This document shows positions 30,818-42,090 of a stretch of DNA of 43,412 bases, in pieces. The translations under genes and the position numbers were made by a program. The stretch covers positions 1 to 43,412 of the forward strand of contig JAWQRO010000311.1 in NCBI GenBank assembly GCA_033557835.1, read 5' to 3'. The notes beneath the pieces were generated by a model, which worked only from the letters and a program-made list of their open reading frames with translations, had not been told where the DNA came from and did not search any database. This DNA comes from Helochares maculicollis. Its lineage: Eukaryota > Arthropoda > Insecta > Coleoptera > Hydrophilidae. The stretch's first letter is position 1. Every line of letters starts with the position of its first letter.

Positions 30818-32157
30818 CAGCCTATTTCAAAATTAAGTCACAAAACTTAAATGAGTGGTAGATATAAGAAATAATAAGCGATAGGTTTTTGTATGCGTTT
30901 TGGGGCATAATTAGTAACCGAGATATTAATTACATGTACATGTTAAGAACCACTGTTAGAATTCCCTATGACGTCGTCGGTCGAATTTTATCGGTATTTA
31001 AAAGAATCACCTTCTTGAAAAGAAATAAGAGCGAGCGAAAAAACTTAACAGTCCAATAAATTTCAACCGAAGAGGAAAAACATGCTCCACATGTTTGGTC
31101 AAATTGCGTTCATTTCAATTTGTTTTTAATACATTATTTACTACTACGTAAGTTAGCTAAACTTTTCTTTATGCCATATTCAAAGAAAGACATATTTACT
31201 AATATGCAAATCATCTGAACTTACTAAGCACTAAACAAAAAAACCCATCATTTTATTGTAAACAAGGTGATAAAAATGAAAGCGAATGCTCATCAAAAAA
31301 CATGAAGCGCAAAAAACGTTGCATGCTTTTCTGTCGTCGCAATAACATGAATTTGTAATATTAATTGTGATAGAAATTGACTGTAGTCCATCGTATTTAA
31401 GTAGCCATCGAATTCTAACGATAAAGAATGTCGACAATTAAGTTATTGTTTAGTTGTGATGTATGATGTAACCACATTTTTTGCGGCGGTAATATATAGT
31501 GATATTTTTTCAAGGTCATGTTCGATCTGCAATTCAAAAAACAACGCCCTGGAATCTAATTTTACAGAAATAATTGTTTATGTTTATTATTGCTGTCTTT
31601 ATGTTATTAGGAAGGTTTTGTGTTCGTAAAATAATTTTATCTCGTGATTATGACGAATCTAACGCTTTGTTATGATTGCGATGCCGGTATTATTGTAGAG
31701 ATAAAGGTGACGTTAGTTTGCGATGTATGATGTAATCGTCTTTCTTGCGGCGGAAGATAGTAATACAAAGCAATCTTTTTTCGAGGTCACGTTCTGTTTT
31801 AAATTATTCGAAAAAAACGCGGAGCTATAAAATTTTACTTCAATGGCTGTTTATGTTCTTTTTCTGTTTCTCTGTGAAAAGTATGTTTTTGCGCTCATGA
31901 AAAAAATTAAATCTCGAGGTTTTGACGGATCTGACGACGTGTTTAATTGTGATGCCGTTATTTTTATAGCATAACGTTGCCGTTGTAATAATATTCTATA
32001 ACCCAGCATGGTCTATCGGCATCATTTCAATTATGCCAGGAGTCCTAAATTAGCCAAATTTTCAACAATTTTATTTATACTTAGAAAATACCAGGTCGTG
32101 GTCATATTCGCATTAACATGTGGGTTAAGTATTGGAAATTAATTCTGCAACACCCTG
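30818..32157 (-). mobile_element. Unnamed ~1.4-kb element, copy E
   Basis: Complete 1,340-bp copy in minus orientation. The left end is CAGCCTATTTCAAAATTAAG (tail). The right end ...AATTCTGCAACACCCTG at 32157 is the head read in reverse. With copy B it gives the clearest view of both termini and of the tandem internal subunits (about 31490-31680 and 31700-31960). Confidence 0.85.
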
Positions 32158-32226
32158 TATATTGTCAGTGTTAATAAATAAAAACGCAGAGGGTGGTGAA
32201 TATTCCTATGGGACGCCGTATTATGG

Positions 32227-33012
32227 TTGACGAGACAACAGGTAGCACAAAACAATTCAAAAGCTAGCAAAATATTTACAAAATTTATAATGACAAATCT
32301 GGTGGAACATTTTTCGTTCATATCGAATCAATTATCGAAAAATAGTAGCAATGGAATCCTTGTTCGTTTATATCCGATGAAAATGGGTTATATTTTACAA
32401 ATTAAATTGAATTTAAAAACATTACTAAAACAAGTAATGTGGGGTGTAATTATTGATGAAGATTATTTTCTAAAACACATCAGAAGTTCTGTGTATATAG
32501 ACTAAAATGAAAGAAAATATTTGTTACCACCTTTGTTGGTCAAAATGTTCCATGATACATTACAATTAACAGTTGAACCATACTTACAAAAATGTTACCG
32601 CTGCCTTAGGGCCAATCTTGAGCTGCGCAAGGCCGTAGAAAGCTGTCAAAATGTCATATATGCGTTAGAAAAAATAATGGCGCTCATCAATGCGTTTTAA
32701 ACTGTCTAAGCTGCGGACCTGAAAGTCATAGAGCCACTTCTTAACAGTGCCTAATATATGTGAAAAATTTAACAATTAAAAAAAACTTTAGCATTTCTTA
32801 ATATTCTATATTTGCAGTCTGTTAAGATTGAGGATAATCTCAGTTGTGCAAAGATTACTTCTACTAATCCATTCCACATTCGTGAAAATGTTAAACCTGA
32901 ACATAGCTGTCGTAGTATATCAAAACTTATTAATAACAAACGCCAACATAAACGTTTGCCTAAAATAATATTTAATGATTTTTCAAAACAAGTAAAGGTG
33001 ATTCCGGACTAA
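32227..33012 (+). pseudogene. Decayed gag-like ORF of a retroelement
   Basis: Plus-strand pieces suggest a non-LTR retrotransposon gag. An open stretch at 32227-32505 lacks a known motif. It is followed, near 32590-32750, by broken zinc-knuckle sequence: KCYRCL, then CQ-C-IC, NNGAHQCVLNCLSCG and ESHRATS with a late Cys. The C-x2-C...H...C spacing and the CxxCG/HRA words are typical of ORF1 proteins of jockey-like elements. Several frames and stops are involved. No reverse transcriptase was found downstream, so the assignment is tentative. Confidence 0.4.
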
Positions 33013-33429
33013 TTCTAGAGCTTCTTGTGCAATATCTTTAAAAACTTTAGAATTAAATACATATTGACCGAACCATTTCTGCTGTATTAAAACTTATTCT
33101 TAGATTGCAGTTCTTTAACAACAATTTTTCAGTTTGGCCTCTTCGCTTCTTAAACTCAAAACGTCCGGTACAAGGCTGTAGTTTCGTCTTCCTAAAGACG
33201 AGGTACGTAAAAATTATCCCTCGCTATTCAAACTGCTCATCAATCCAGTCTTGCAAGTTTATCCTCATGAACCCAATAAAGCAAAATATTAAACCAATCT
33301 ATAATAGGCATCCTATAACGATCTATAAAACTACCTCTATATCTCCTAAGTCAATCTTAATTACAACAACATCCAGTAAACCATTATGTATTTCATCTTA
33401 ATTGTTCTCGGGAAGTAAATGAGCAGCAT
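33013..33429. other. Unassigned sequence after the gag-like stretch
   Basis: A plus-strand open frame at 33105-33401 (98 codons) has no recognised domain. It could be a continuation of the retroelement or chance. Confidence 0.35.
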
Positions 33430-33810
33430 TTTTTTCCACGTTAATTATTTAGCCATCACGAGCTTCGTCTTGGACCGCGAAGATTCGTGCAATCTTCAAA
33501 GAAATACCATCTGGAATAGCAAAAATGACTACAGGCTCCTTCGGTAATGTTACTCATAATTGACAGATTAATGAGCAAGCGGTGTAACATCGCTTCTGTC
33601 ATGAGAACTCCGCTTGTTAGAGCGAAAGTTCTTCTCGTCTCCCGCCTTGTAGACTATAGGCACAGACTGTCCGAGCTGTAAGGCCTGAAAGCTTCAGTTC
33701 CGCCGTGCAAGACGCATTGTTCTCTCCACATTCTTCTATAAGAGATATCGCCACGCTAATGATGTCGCTTTTTGGAGTATGCGCCTTATATGAACCTCCA
33801 ACCTTAAAAA
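33430..33810 (-). other. GC-richer patch with coding-like minus-strand frames
   Basis: The minus strand from ~33800 reads KAHTPKSDIISVAISLIEEC, then GENNASCTAELKLSGLTART, for about 58 codons before a stop. A second frame nearer 33430-33545 reads LPKEPVVIFAIPDGISLKIA. Composition is unlike the flanks and resembles coding or transposon sequence, but I recognise no family. It could be a decayed ORF. Confidence 0.35.
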
Positions 33811-36680
33811 GAAGCAGTAAGCATAAAAAACCATTAAGTACTACGACACTATAATTTGGTTTTCAAATTTTCCGCGTATCAAAGCAATCAAAATTAAAAA
33901 TTCTTCCACATCTTTTCAACGGCAGGAACGTATTTATTACAACTCTAATAAAACTCAGCATGGCCACTTCTAAAGGCTGCGTTCCATGGGCCATGCCTAT
34001 GATAATACCACAGCACCATGCTAATACACGGTACCGTTGTATGATTTATGGTTCAATCTGGAATATGAACATAAAAACATATTTTATAGCAAGTTAATTT
34101 CTAGTTTTAAATACAAATTAATTTCTTATAAAACCATTCGTATGGTAATCGCTCTCATTGTATATCGTGTCTTCACCTTACCACGGCTTTAGTTATTCAA
34201 ATAAGGTCTTATAGTTGCTTTATACTTCTTAAGAAGCCGTAACAAGACATACAATTAGTTATAATCATAATTTAGGACTGAACGAACCAAAGACAAATGA
34301 AATAGAAAGTTCCTAGCATGTCGTTAGCGCTATTCTATGCGTCTAGAAAAGCTGTTGCGCAATCACTGAAAATATAAATTTTCAAGTGGTTTTTAAATCT
34401 TTTCGCTAATCCGTACTGACCGACTCAGTGTCAAGCCCGAGCCGCTGAACCGAAAAGCGTGAAATGTCTTGGGCACATTGCCTTCACGGTGTAAGCAGCG
34501 AATAAGATAAAAAAAAATAGATAAAAGGCTGTTCTCAAAGGGTGATACCGGTTGATTGTTTTTGTTACGACTGAAGTAAAAATGGCACATACTACAACTA
34601 TAAAACTTGAACTTTCAGAATCTTCGTTTAAAACTAAAACCCCCAACCCTGTCCGGTTTTTAAAAATGTAATTAAGCATGGATAAATAGGAGGTTTTTCG
34701 CTTCATAATGGAGTGAAAGTTTTAGTAGAAGTTTTGGTATCTCGAACACCGTTAATGCAGCAGAGGAGAAAATGGAAATAAGATTATTTAAAACGTGATT
34801 TGCAATTACTTAAGAATTCAATAAAGAAAGCGGCTAAAAAGTGGTAATTGATTTTATATAAAAATGCCTCTAATTTTTAAATTACCGATTATGGACAAAC
34901 AAAATTGTTAATTAGGTACTCTTTTAAAAATAATTGAACACGTGTTTATCTATTCAATGACAATTTAAATCAAAGGTATGTCAAGGGATGGTTTTCAAGA
35001 AAAACTTCACCATGTTTTAAAATTCATCATATTTCATCACTTATTACTTGTAGGGGATGAAAATGGGGAGGGTTTTTAAAGCTAAAATGAGATAATTTAC
35101 AATACTTATATTTTTAATCTAAAGGCGCTCTTGCCTGCTGTTGGTGCAAATGTCAAATTAAATTTGTTTATAAATTTTCAAACTGGCAAAATTTGCTTCA
35201 TAAAATCAATGTGTAAGCAGGTGCATTAAATTCAAATATTGATTTGTCATGACTTGCTTATGAGAATGTGTATTATGACGAGAAATATTTCCTAAGTTCT
35301 CCTTAGACAATAAAATAGCTCCTGTTGCTTTCTGTCTACCCAATTGATCTCGCAATTGATCACCAATCTATTTACAGTTCTTTTAATACTTACGACTCTT
35401 GAATCTTCAGATTAAGCAAAACTAATTCCTTACTCTATTTAATTATTCTCATTATTTGCGAGGGTATTTTTCAATAAAGCTAGGTTTTTGCTCTTTTCAA
35501 AACTACTTTATAATATATTGTGGAAAGATGCCCTAAAAATAACGTCGCTTTAAAAGAAAAACTGACATGAATACTTTTAGAATAAATAGTTCTATGTAAT
35601 AAAAATGGTTGCAATCTTGACATTTGTATCAGAAAAGGATAGAGCTGAAAAAATGTCGGTACAGTTTCCTTTAGGAAACTAATTTATTCAATAGCATAAT
35701 ATACAGCCCGTATCTTTTTTTATTGTTTTTATTATGTACATGACTTGTATACTTGAAGATTTTCTAATTGACTGTTTATTATTTATCTTAAACTTTTAAT
35801 AACTGACAGCAATAGAAAGTTTTTTAGTAAAAATTCTGGTTGAAAACCCCCAATTATACAAATAATATTCAAATATTCATGTAAAAATTGGTAAAGGTGA
35901 AAATAATAACTTTTTTATATATAAAATTAGCATTTTGTACCACAAAATTTGAAAGGAAACTCATCTTAATAACACAATGAATTATTCTATCCGTGATTTG
36001 TCTCTATTGAGAGATTATGTCCAGATTAGTGTCATTTTAATTCAATGATGTATTCATGAACATCACAAAACACATTTGATCAAAACCATTAATTCATTTT
36101 TGAATGAGACTTTTTTAAATTTCATTTGTTTAGGAAAAAATGTTGTCTTCATATAACCTGTAAAAGTTTTAAGCAGCTCAAAATAGTTGTATTTCAGTCA
36201 CATTTATATGAAAATTACAAAACAAATCTCTTGATATGCCAAAATACAGCTCAATATAAGCTGCAAACCCTAGTGTTCAGGTTTGTTCGCGAACGAAGAA
36301 ACTTCAGATTTTCTAGAGTTGTAAATTGGTCATCTGAGTTGAAAAGATAGAACATTCAAAACTGAAGCAGTGAAATGTGTACCGGATACTCCAAAAAGTG
36401 TGACAAAACAAGCTTTTTTAATTCATGCTGGACCGTTAGACAGACTCATTTTATTCTTAGCATTTTTATTCTGCGTTAAAAACTAAATCACAGAAAATGC
36501 ATTTGAAGATAATTATTTATAGTCGTACTTGTAATTAGTCTATAGATATTAAAAATCAATAATCCTTTAAATTGTTGATATATTTTGAAATTATGGTTCA
36601 GTCCTTAAGTTCAGGTGGTCATATTTTAATTTATATGAGTATTTTCATAAAGTTGGTAAATCATAATATACCAAGAACCC
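33811..36680. other. AT-rich region without recognised features
   Basis: Only short frames without motifs, for example minus 34393-34706 in two overlapping frames and plus 36126-36350. A small GC-richer patch lies at 34420-34500. Confidence 0.45.
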
Positions 36681-37410
36681 AGTAAGCTTCACTTACTTAG
36701 AATTCTCTCTTCGCTCGCTCATCTTCACCTCTCGTGGAGATGCATGAAGGAATGAGCACGCAAAAACGCAAAATTTGTAAACTGATGGCATTTCATGATT
36801 TTGTTTCATTTTAAAATTTTAACTTAATTAAGTAGTTGAATCCCCACTCCACAATTATCCTAAGAGAGTAAAGGCCTAGTAACCGACACATGTGGTTTTT
36901 GCCTGATTTTTAGGATGAACAAATAGTTAAAAATCCTACAATCTATTGACAATCTTCTCACAGAAAAGATTATCTAATAATTCATCTGAACTGCTAAATC
37001 TACACATAGTAGAAAAGTACGACTTCATGATAAATAAACTTCGCTTACTCGGCGAAAGAGTTGCATTAAAGAATTAACACACTTCAAAATAGTTCGAGAA
37101 TCCCCCCTGCTCAAAAGAAAACTTATTCAGTTGACAACTCAAGTGGCTTTTTTGAGTAAAGGGAGTTAAATATTGAAATCAATGACAAATGATAGAAGGC
37201 CATAAATAGATATAAAATAGTATTCGAATTTTACATAAATTAACATATTAATAACCTACTAAACGTTAATAATTATCTGTGACAGCATTTTCAGTGATTT
37301 AATTCACAATGAACAACATCAATGTAACAAATCAATAATTAAATAAACCTCGCCAAGCAAAAATCCATTTAGAACTAAATAAGTTTCGCTTACTTGGGTT
37401 TTGCTCGCCT
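36681..37410 (+). repeat. Three copies of a hairpin motif, ~350 bp apart
   Basis: Copies lie at 36681-36720 (AGTAAGCTTCACTTACTTAG), 37034-37054 (ATAAACTTCGCTTACTCGG) and 37380-37410 (TAAGTTTCGCTTACTTGGG). A fourth is at ~28660. The ideal word AGTAAGC-TTC-GCTTACT is a perfect inverted repeat with a 3-base loop, usually followed by a TTCGCTCGC-like word. Intervening sequence does not obviously repeat. Confidence 0.6.
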
Positions 37411-39780
37411 CATTAGCCCTTGCCTTATTAATTGAATTCGCATGAAATATTAATACCCTTAAATACCGTTGAAGCATATGCAGAACATGAAAATATTAAG
37501 TTTTAATTTAATACCTTTAGAGTACATACGCTTTTATTATATAATCATATAGATTCACCGGTACTTTTTTGCTACATATATATGTACACAGAAATGTTAA
37601 GTGGGGACAGCAGGTTTTTAATAAATTTAAATTTGATGTCAATAAATATTTCATTACAATATTACCATCGTTGTATCTCTCCAGAGGATTGATGTAATTA
37701 GGTATGTGAAGTAGAGTGAGAGATAATCGTATCATAGTTTCAGCTCTCAGTTAGGATATCACTCAGCAATAAATTTTTGAAATTTTCTTACATTTCCTAG
37801 CTGAGATACCTGCAGATAAAGAATAAGTCTCAATCGAATACTACAACTTTCAATTTCTCTTTTTAAAGTTATTGTCCCTCGTTATAACTCTGTTAGAATT
37901 TGACTCCTCGCTGTTGGGCAAGCTTTGGTCTGGGAGCACGCTTAATCATTTCAACCAAATTAGGAAAAGAGATAATTTATTTCGCCGGCATCGTATATTT
38001 GGCCAGACCTAACCTATGACCATTAGTAGCGTGATTATTTTCCAGAATACGTGATACAAATGGAAATATGGAAATAAGTCTCGCTTGAATGCGCTGCCCA
38101 AATTGGGCAAACTGCTTTTGATATCTATTCAGAAGATCTTGTCGACAAAAACGACTTACACAAACATGCATCGATCTTTGATACAGATATCTACCTACAT
38201 AATAAAACTAGATATTATTGCAACATAAGACCACAGCACAGTGCTCTTTATACTAGATACCAAAGCCTTTCCTAATGACATGGCGTAGGTAGGCGTCACT
38301 TTAGCCATTCTTGGTAAAGGATATCGCTTTGAGAAGCACTCGAGAGAATTTGTAATTTGAATTTTTGAATGTTAATTGGCTGCTTTTTATGACTGGCAAT
38401 TTATACTTAACTGTAAGCGTTAAATAAAATTTGAGGAAAATAGATATGTATTCAAATTTCGTACGAAAAAATGTGGGTACACTTAAAAGACTGTCGAAAG
38501 CTGTACCGGTTTAAAATTATTTATAAAACCAGAAAGCCCTTTTGTGTTGCTATTTTTACGTTTAGTTAGAAGGAATGCAAGAAAATGCGGCTGACCTGCA
38601 TATATACGAATGCACTTTTTTACAGCTCGCTCCAACAAGTAACATTAAAAATGTTCAAAAACTCATAAATTTGGGAAAAACAGTGAGAAAACCTCGCGCC
38701 TCAAGCAAGCAATATTGGAAATATTCTAATAGACAGTCTGGTTACTCAAGAGGTTCACTTACCACATGCCTGAGGATTGATGTCATTTTGTTAGAACATA
38801 AATATCTATTTATTACCCATATTAAACTCCATAAGACCACCAATAAAATTTTAATGTTCAACATGATGTGTTCTAAGATATGCAAATTTCTACCCATAAA
38901 TGGTTAAACAATATTAAATTTATAAACCTTGTAATATCCAACGATAAATCATCACGTGAAGCAAGAAGAAGAAGCACGTTCTATGTATAATTACTGCTAC
39001 CGACAATGAGCTCAAACTTTTTTATTGTATTGAACAACGAGGTGTGCCCATAAAAGGCTCGAAGCGCGGCGCCAAACTTACCTTTCTTCGGGACCACCAG
39101 GTACTATAACATTAGCAATTTCTTCACAGCAAGACACAGTTATGATGACTTTCATCTTTGTTCGAATATTTTAATGATGATGAAAGAGGAACGATATTGT
39201 CAAGTATCTACAGCTAGATAAAGCACCCTGCTTCTACCTTCAATAATATCTACCTCTATATCATTAACTAAAATCTAAATGCAAACGGATTAGGTGTAAA
39301 CAAATTTCCCAACTGCTTGCTGGGTTTCGAAAATTTGTTTCTGGTTTCTTTTGGATTGGATATTACTATTGTTAATGTTACAACCTCTATCGAGCTTCCT
39401 TGCACGATTTCTCAAAAATAAATTTTAATGGATTTTATATACAATTTAGCAACTCAAATCTATGAATAAAATTTTACATCAATTGTTCAATTCACATATT
39501 GTCTCACCTACAATATAAGAGCATTAAATAAGCATTAATTTGATGCAAAAGCAATACATGTTTACATTCTCATAAATTTTCAAATTAAAATGCAGTTTAG
39601 CGTTAATTCACATCAACAGTTTGCAAACCATCACCTAAAATGCTGGCGAACCATTTAGATTTTCAGAATATGTGGTTTTATAAAAACCTATGCCAATATC
39701 TAAATTTGTGATTATATATCTGTTTTCAGTCTCAAAAGTTGCATTAATTGATAAAAACTAGTATTTGTACTAAATCAAGA
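37411..39780. other. Mostly unassigned; weak exon candidates on the minus strand
   Basis: Minus 37977-38171 is open for 64 codons (QDLLNRYQKQFAQFGQ, FVSRILENNHATNGHRLG), preceded by a possible TTATTATGTAG acceptor, with its stop overlapping AATAAA. Minus 39082-39155 begins MKVIITVSCCEEIANVIVPG and ends at a GTAAGT donor in phase 2. The two do not splice to each other in frame. Plus 38575-38907 is open for 110 codons without a known motif. None is strong enough to call a gene. Confidence 0.3.
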
Positions 39781-39829
39781 AACATTTGTGACTTTTTTTT
39801 CCTGTGTTATTATACGAAGTACAGGGAAG

Positions 39830-40080
39830 GTATTGCGATTATGAAAAAATTGGCCTCAAAATTTTGACGAATATCCACGTTTTTAGTTTCCCGATAGCAG
39901 TTAGACCGGTTGAGGTGAAACGATGAAATTTAATAAACGGCTTTTATTGCAAAATCCTAGTATCAACATTTGAAACGTGTAAAATCACCGGAAGTGCCTG
40001 CTTACCTACACAGTTGTCAATTTTTTTCAATTAAACTAGTCTTTAAATTTAAGCTATCAGATTGAACATTGTAAAATTAA
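39830..40080 (+). repeat. Dispersed repeat, copy at 39.8 kb
   Basis: Third + orientation copy of the family seen at 28.0 and 29.0 kb. It starts with an AGGTATTGCGATTATGAAAA word that mirrors the two fragments at 430-690 and continues to ACCGGAAGTGCC and TACACAGTT words. The middle GT-rich part is missing. Confidence 0.65.
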
Positions 40081-40255
40081 CAAGTAATTTTGTGCTGAAA
40101 AAGTGAAATGTTATCATCAACTTCAACTTAATTTTGTTTGTTATTTTGGACAGTACAGTAAAATCAATTCTAAACTTAAAAATAAATATAATGAAGAACA
40201 TGAAATTATGCTCGAACCTCTGCAAAATGTTTAAACTGCGTTTTCTGCGCGGTCG

Positions 40256-40788
40256 ATTCGAGCTTCGCTCTCAAATAAAATTGTCGACCTAAGCTTCTAA
40301 CATCCAGAAGCATTCTACTACTAAAAGTGTCAACAAATCTTTTAATAATTAACGAGAAGAGTTGTATCGACAACAGAATTGCTTCATGGAAAATCAAATG
40401 TAGTCATTATGATATATAATAAAAGGTCTTAGTTAACTTTCTTGATAAAAGGATGTTTCTGGATGTTAGAAGCTTAAATTGATTTTCTTAATAAAAGAAG
40501 AAGTTTTCTGTTTGCTAGAAACTTAGGCTGATGCTCTTAATCACGGAATATTTCTGGTTCTTAGACAGTTAAGAAGGTGCTCTTAAAAGCGGAATGTTTC
40601 TGGTTGTTAGAAACTTAGATTGACGCTTTTATAAGTTGAATGTTTCTAGATGTAAGAAGCTTACGTTGGCGCTCTCAAAAGCGGAATGTATCTGGATGTT
40701 ATAAAATTAGGTTGATGCTTTTAACAGTGGAATGTTTTTAGATGTCAGAAACTTACGTCGACAATCTTAATTGAGAGCGAAGCTCGAA
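40256..40788. mobile_element. Palindromic element with 78-bp inverted arms
   Basis: 40256-40333 and 40711-40788 are inverted copies of each other. Both contain the word GAGAGCGAAGCTCGA (or its complement), then GTCGACAAT and a TTAGAAGCTTAGG-type block. The space between them is largely filled by a 46-bp tandem array. Inverted arms around an internal minisatellite are known in some non-autonomous DNA transposons and Helitron-like elements. No target duplication was seen. Confidence 0.7.
40440..40780 (+). repeat. 46-bp minisatellite, about 7 units
   Basis: The marker word TTTCTGG (or close variants) falls at 40456, 40505, 40551, 40597, 40643, 40689 and 40735. The first step is 49 bp and the other five are 46 bp. 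Each unit also has a TTAGAA-CTTA word and a GCTCTTAAAAGCGGAATG-like word. Confidence 0.9.
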
Positions 40789-41264
40789 GGGGTTGCGCCG
40801 AAGACACAGCTTAGGCGTTTTGTGGATGTTAGAAGACATCACTTTCTTGAATAACCATACTATTTTTTTATGTCGAGATTAGATTAAAGTTCAAAATTAC
40901 AAAAAATATAGCAAATAAGATTAAGTTGAATAGCATTTTATGTATGACTTTTAAAAACATTTCAACAAATCCATCCGTTATAAGACATTAAAAGTATAAT
41001 TATTTATACAGAAAAAGCATACTTATATTACATTACAGAAGAACGTTATGGTATAGAATGAGTGCTATAAATATTGTTCAAAGAGAAATATACATACTAA
41101 TAATTAGTTGAAGAAAAACAACTTCATACAAATTTCGAATAGAAGACGTATAAGACACTTAAGCACGTAAATATTGAAACAAACGTGCGTCTTTAATCGA
41201 TTACAACTAATATCATCAATATATTTTTAAGTAAACATTTCAATTTTTAAAATTAAAATCAAGC

Positions 41265-42090
41265 TAATCTAATCTCTTCTTCGGCCGGCTTAAATGAAAA
41301 TAAAACAATTGATGAGATAGGAAAGCATGTGGAAGCACATCCGACTTCTCTTACTAGTGAAACTGGATGAAAAATAAGTTGAATTTATAGCACAAAGTTT
41401 CTACTGACTTCGAAGCAAATCCAACATCTTCAACTGCCGAAACCAGACTTCAAACATGTAGTCCACTTCCCTCGTGAATGTAAAATTTTTACCAGAACAA
41501 AAGAGTGCCGGTCGATCCATGAACCGCAAACCATCTAAGATATCAGGGTTTAAATCCATCAAATAAACCACTCCTTGAGATGGGTTTGTGGCATCGCAAT
41601 CGCTCTATGGCCTTTGAGTCTTTTTCATAAGATGAAAGTCCAAAGAAAGAGAACCAACCGAAAATTTTCTCTTCCAATCAAAATCAGCGTTCATCCAGAA
41701 ATCAGTATGATCAGGATACATCCAAGTTGTAGATGTAAGCAAGTGAAAGAAGGTTATGTTTCTCTCCTGGTGTTTCGAATTATAAAATCAATCTCATCTA
41801 ATCTCCTCTTCTGCCGATGCTACAATAAGAGCAAAACAAGTGGTGAGCAAAGAAATAATATAGAAGCACAATCGAAACTGAATCGGCAGTAAGTTGAATC
41901 TTAGTCCCAGACGGAAACTTCCCGAGCCCTTGTTTGTACGGCGACCGCAACAAAGTTGAAGTAAAACAAGTTATAGTTGAGGAAACGATAATCAATGACA
42001 TCCGATTACTTTAACCGCCGAAATTGGAATGCGAATAAGATGAGCCAACTCTGAAGAAAGTTTCAAGACCATCTGATTATTTAAATCGGC
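41265..42090 (+). repeat. Degenerate satellite-related blocks
   Basis: Contains scattered words of the neighbouring satellite (TCTTCGGCCGGC, GAAGCACATCCGAC, TCTCTTAC, GAATATAGAAGCAC) in irregular spacing. At least three blocks share an AAAACAA--GATGAG-like word. Open frames here, such as plus 41575-41892, have no recognised motif. Confidence 0.55.

Noticed and set aside
38575..38907. 110-codon plus-strand open frame
   Set aside because: Longest non-repeat frame in the right third, but no recognised domain, signal peptide or start context. Kept only as a remark in the regional entry.
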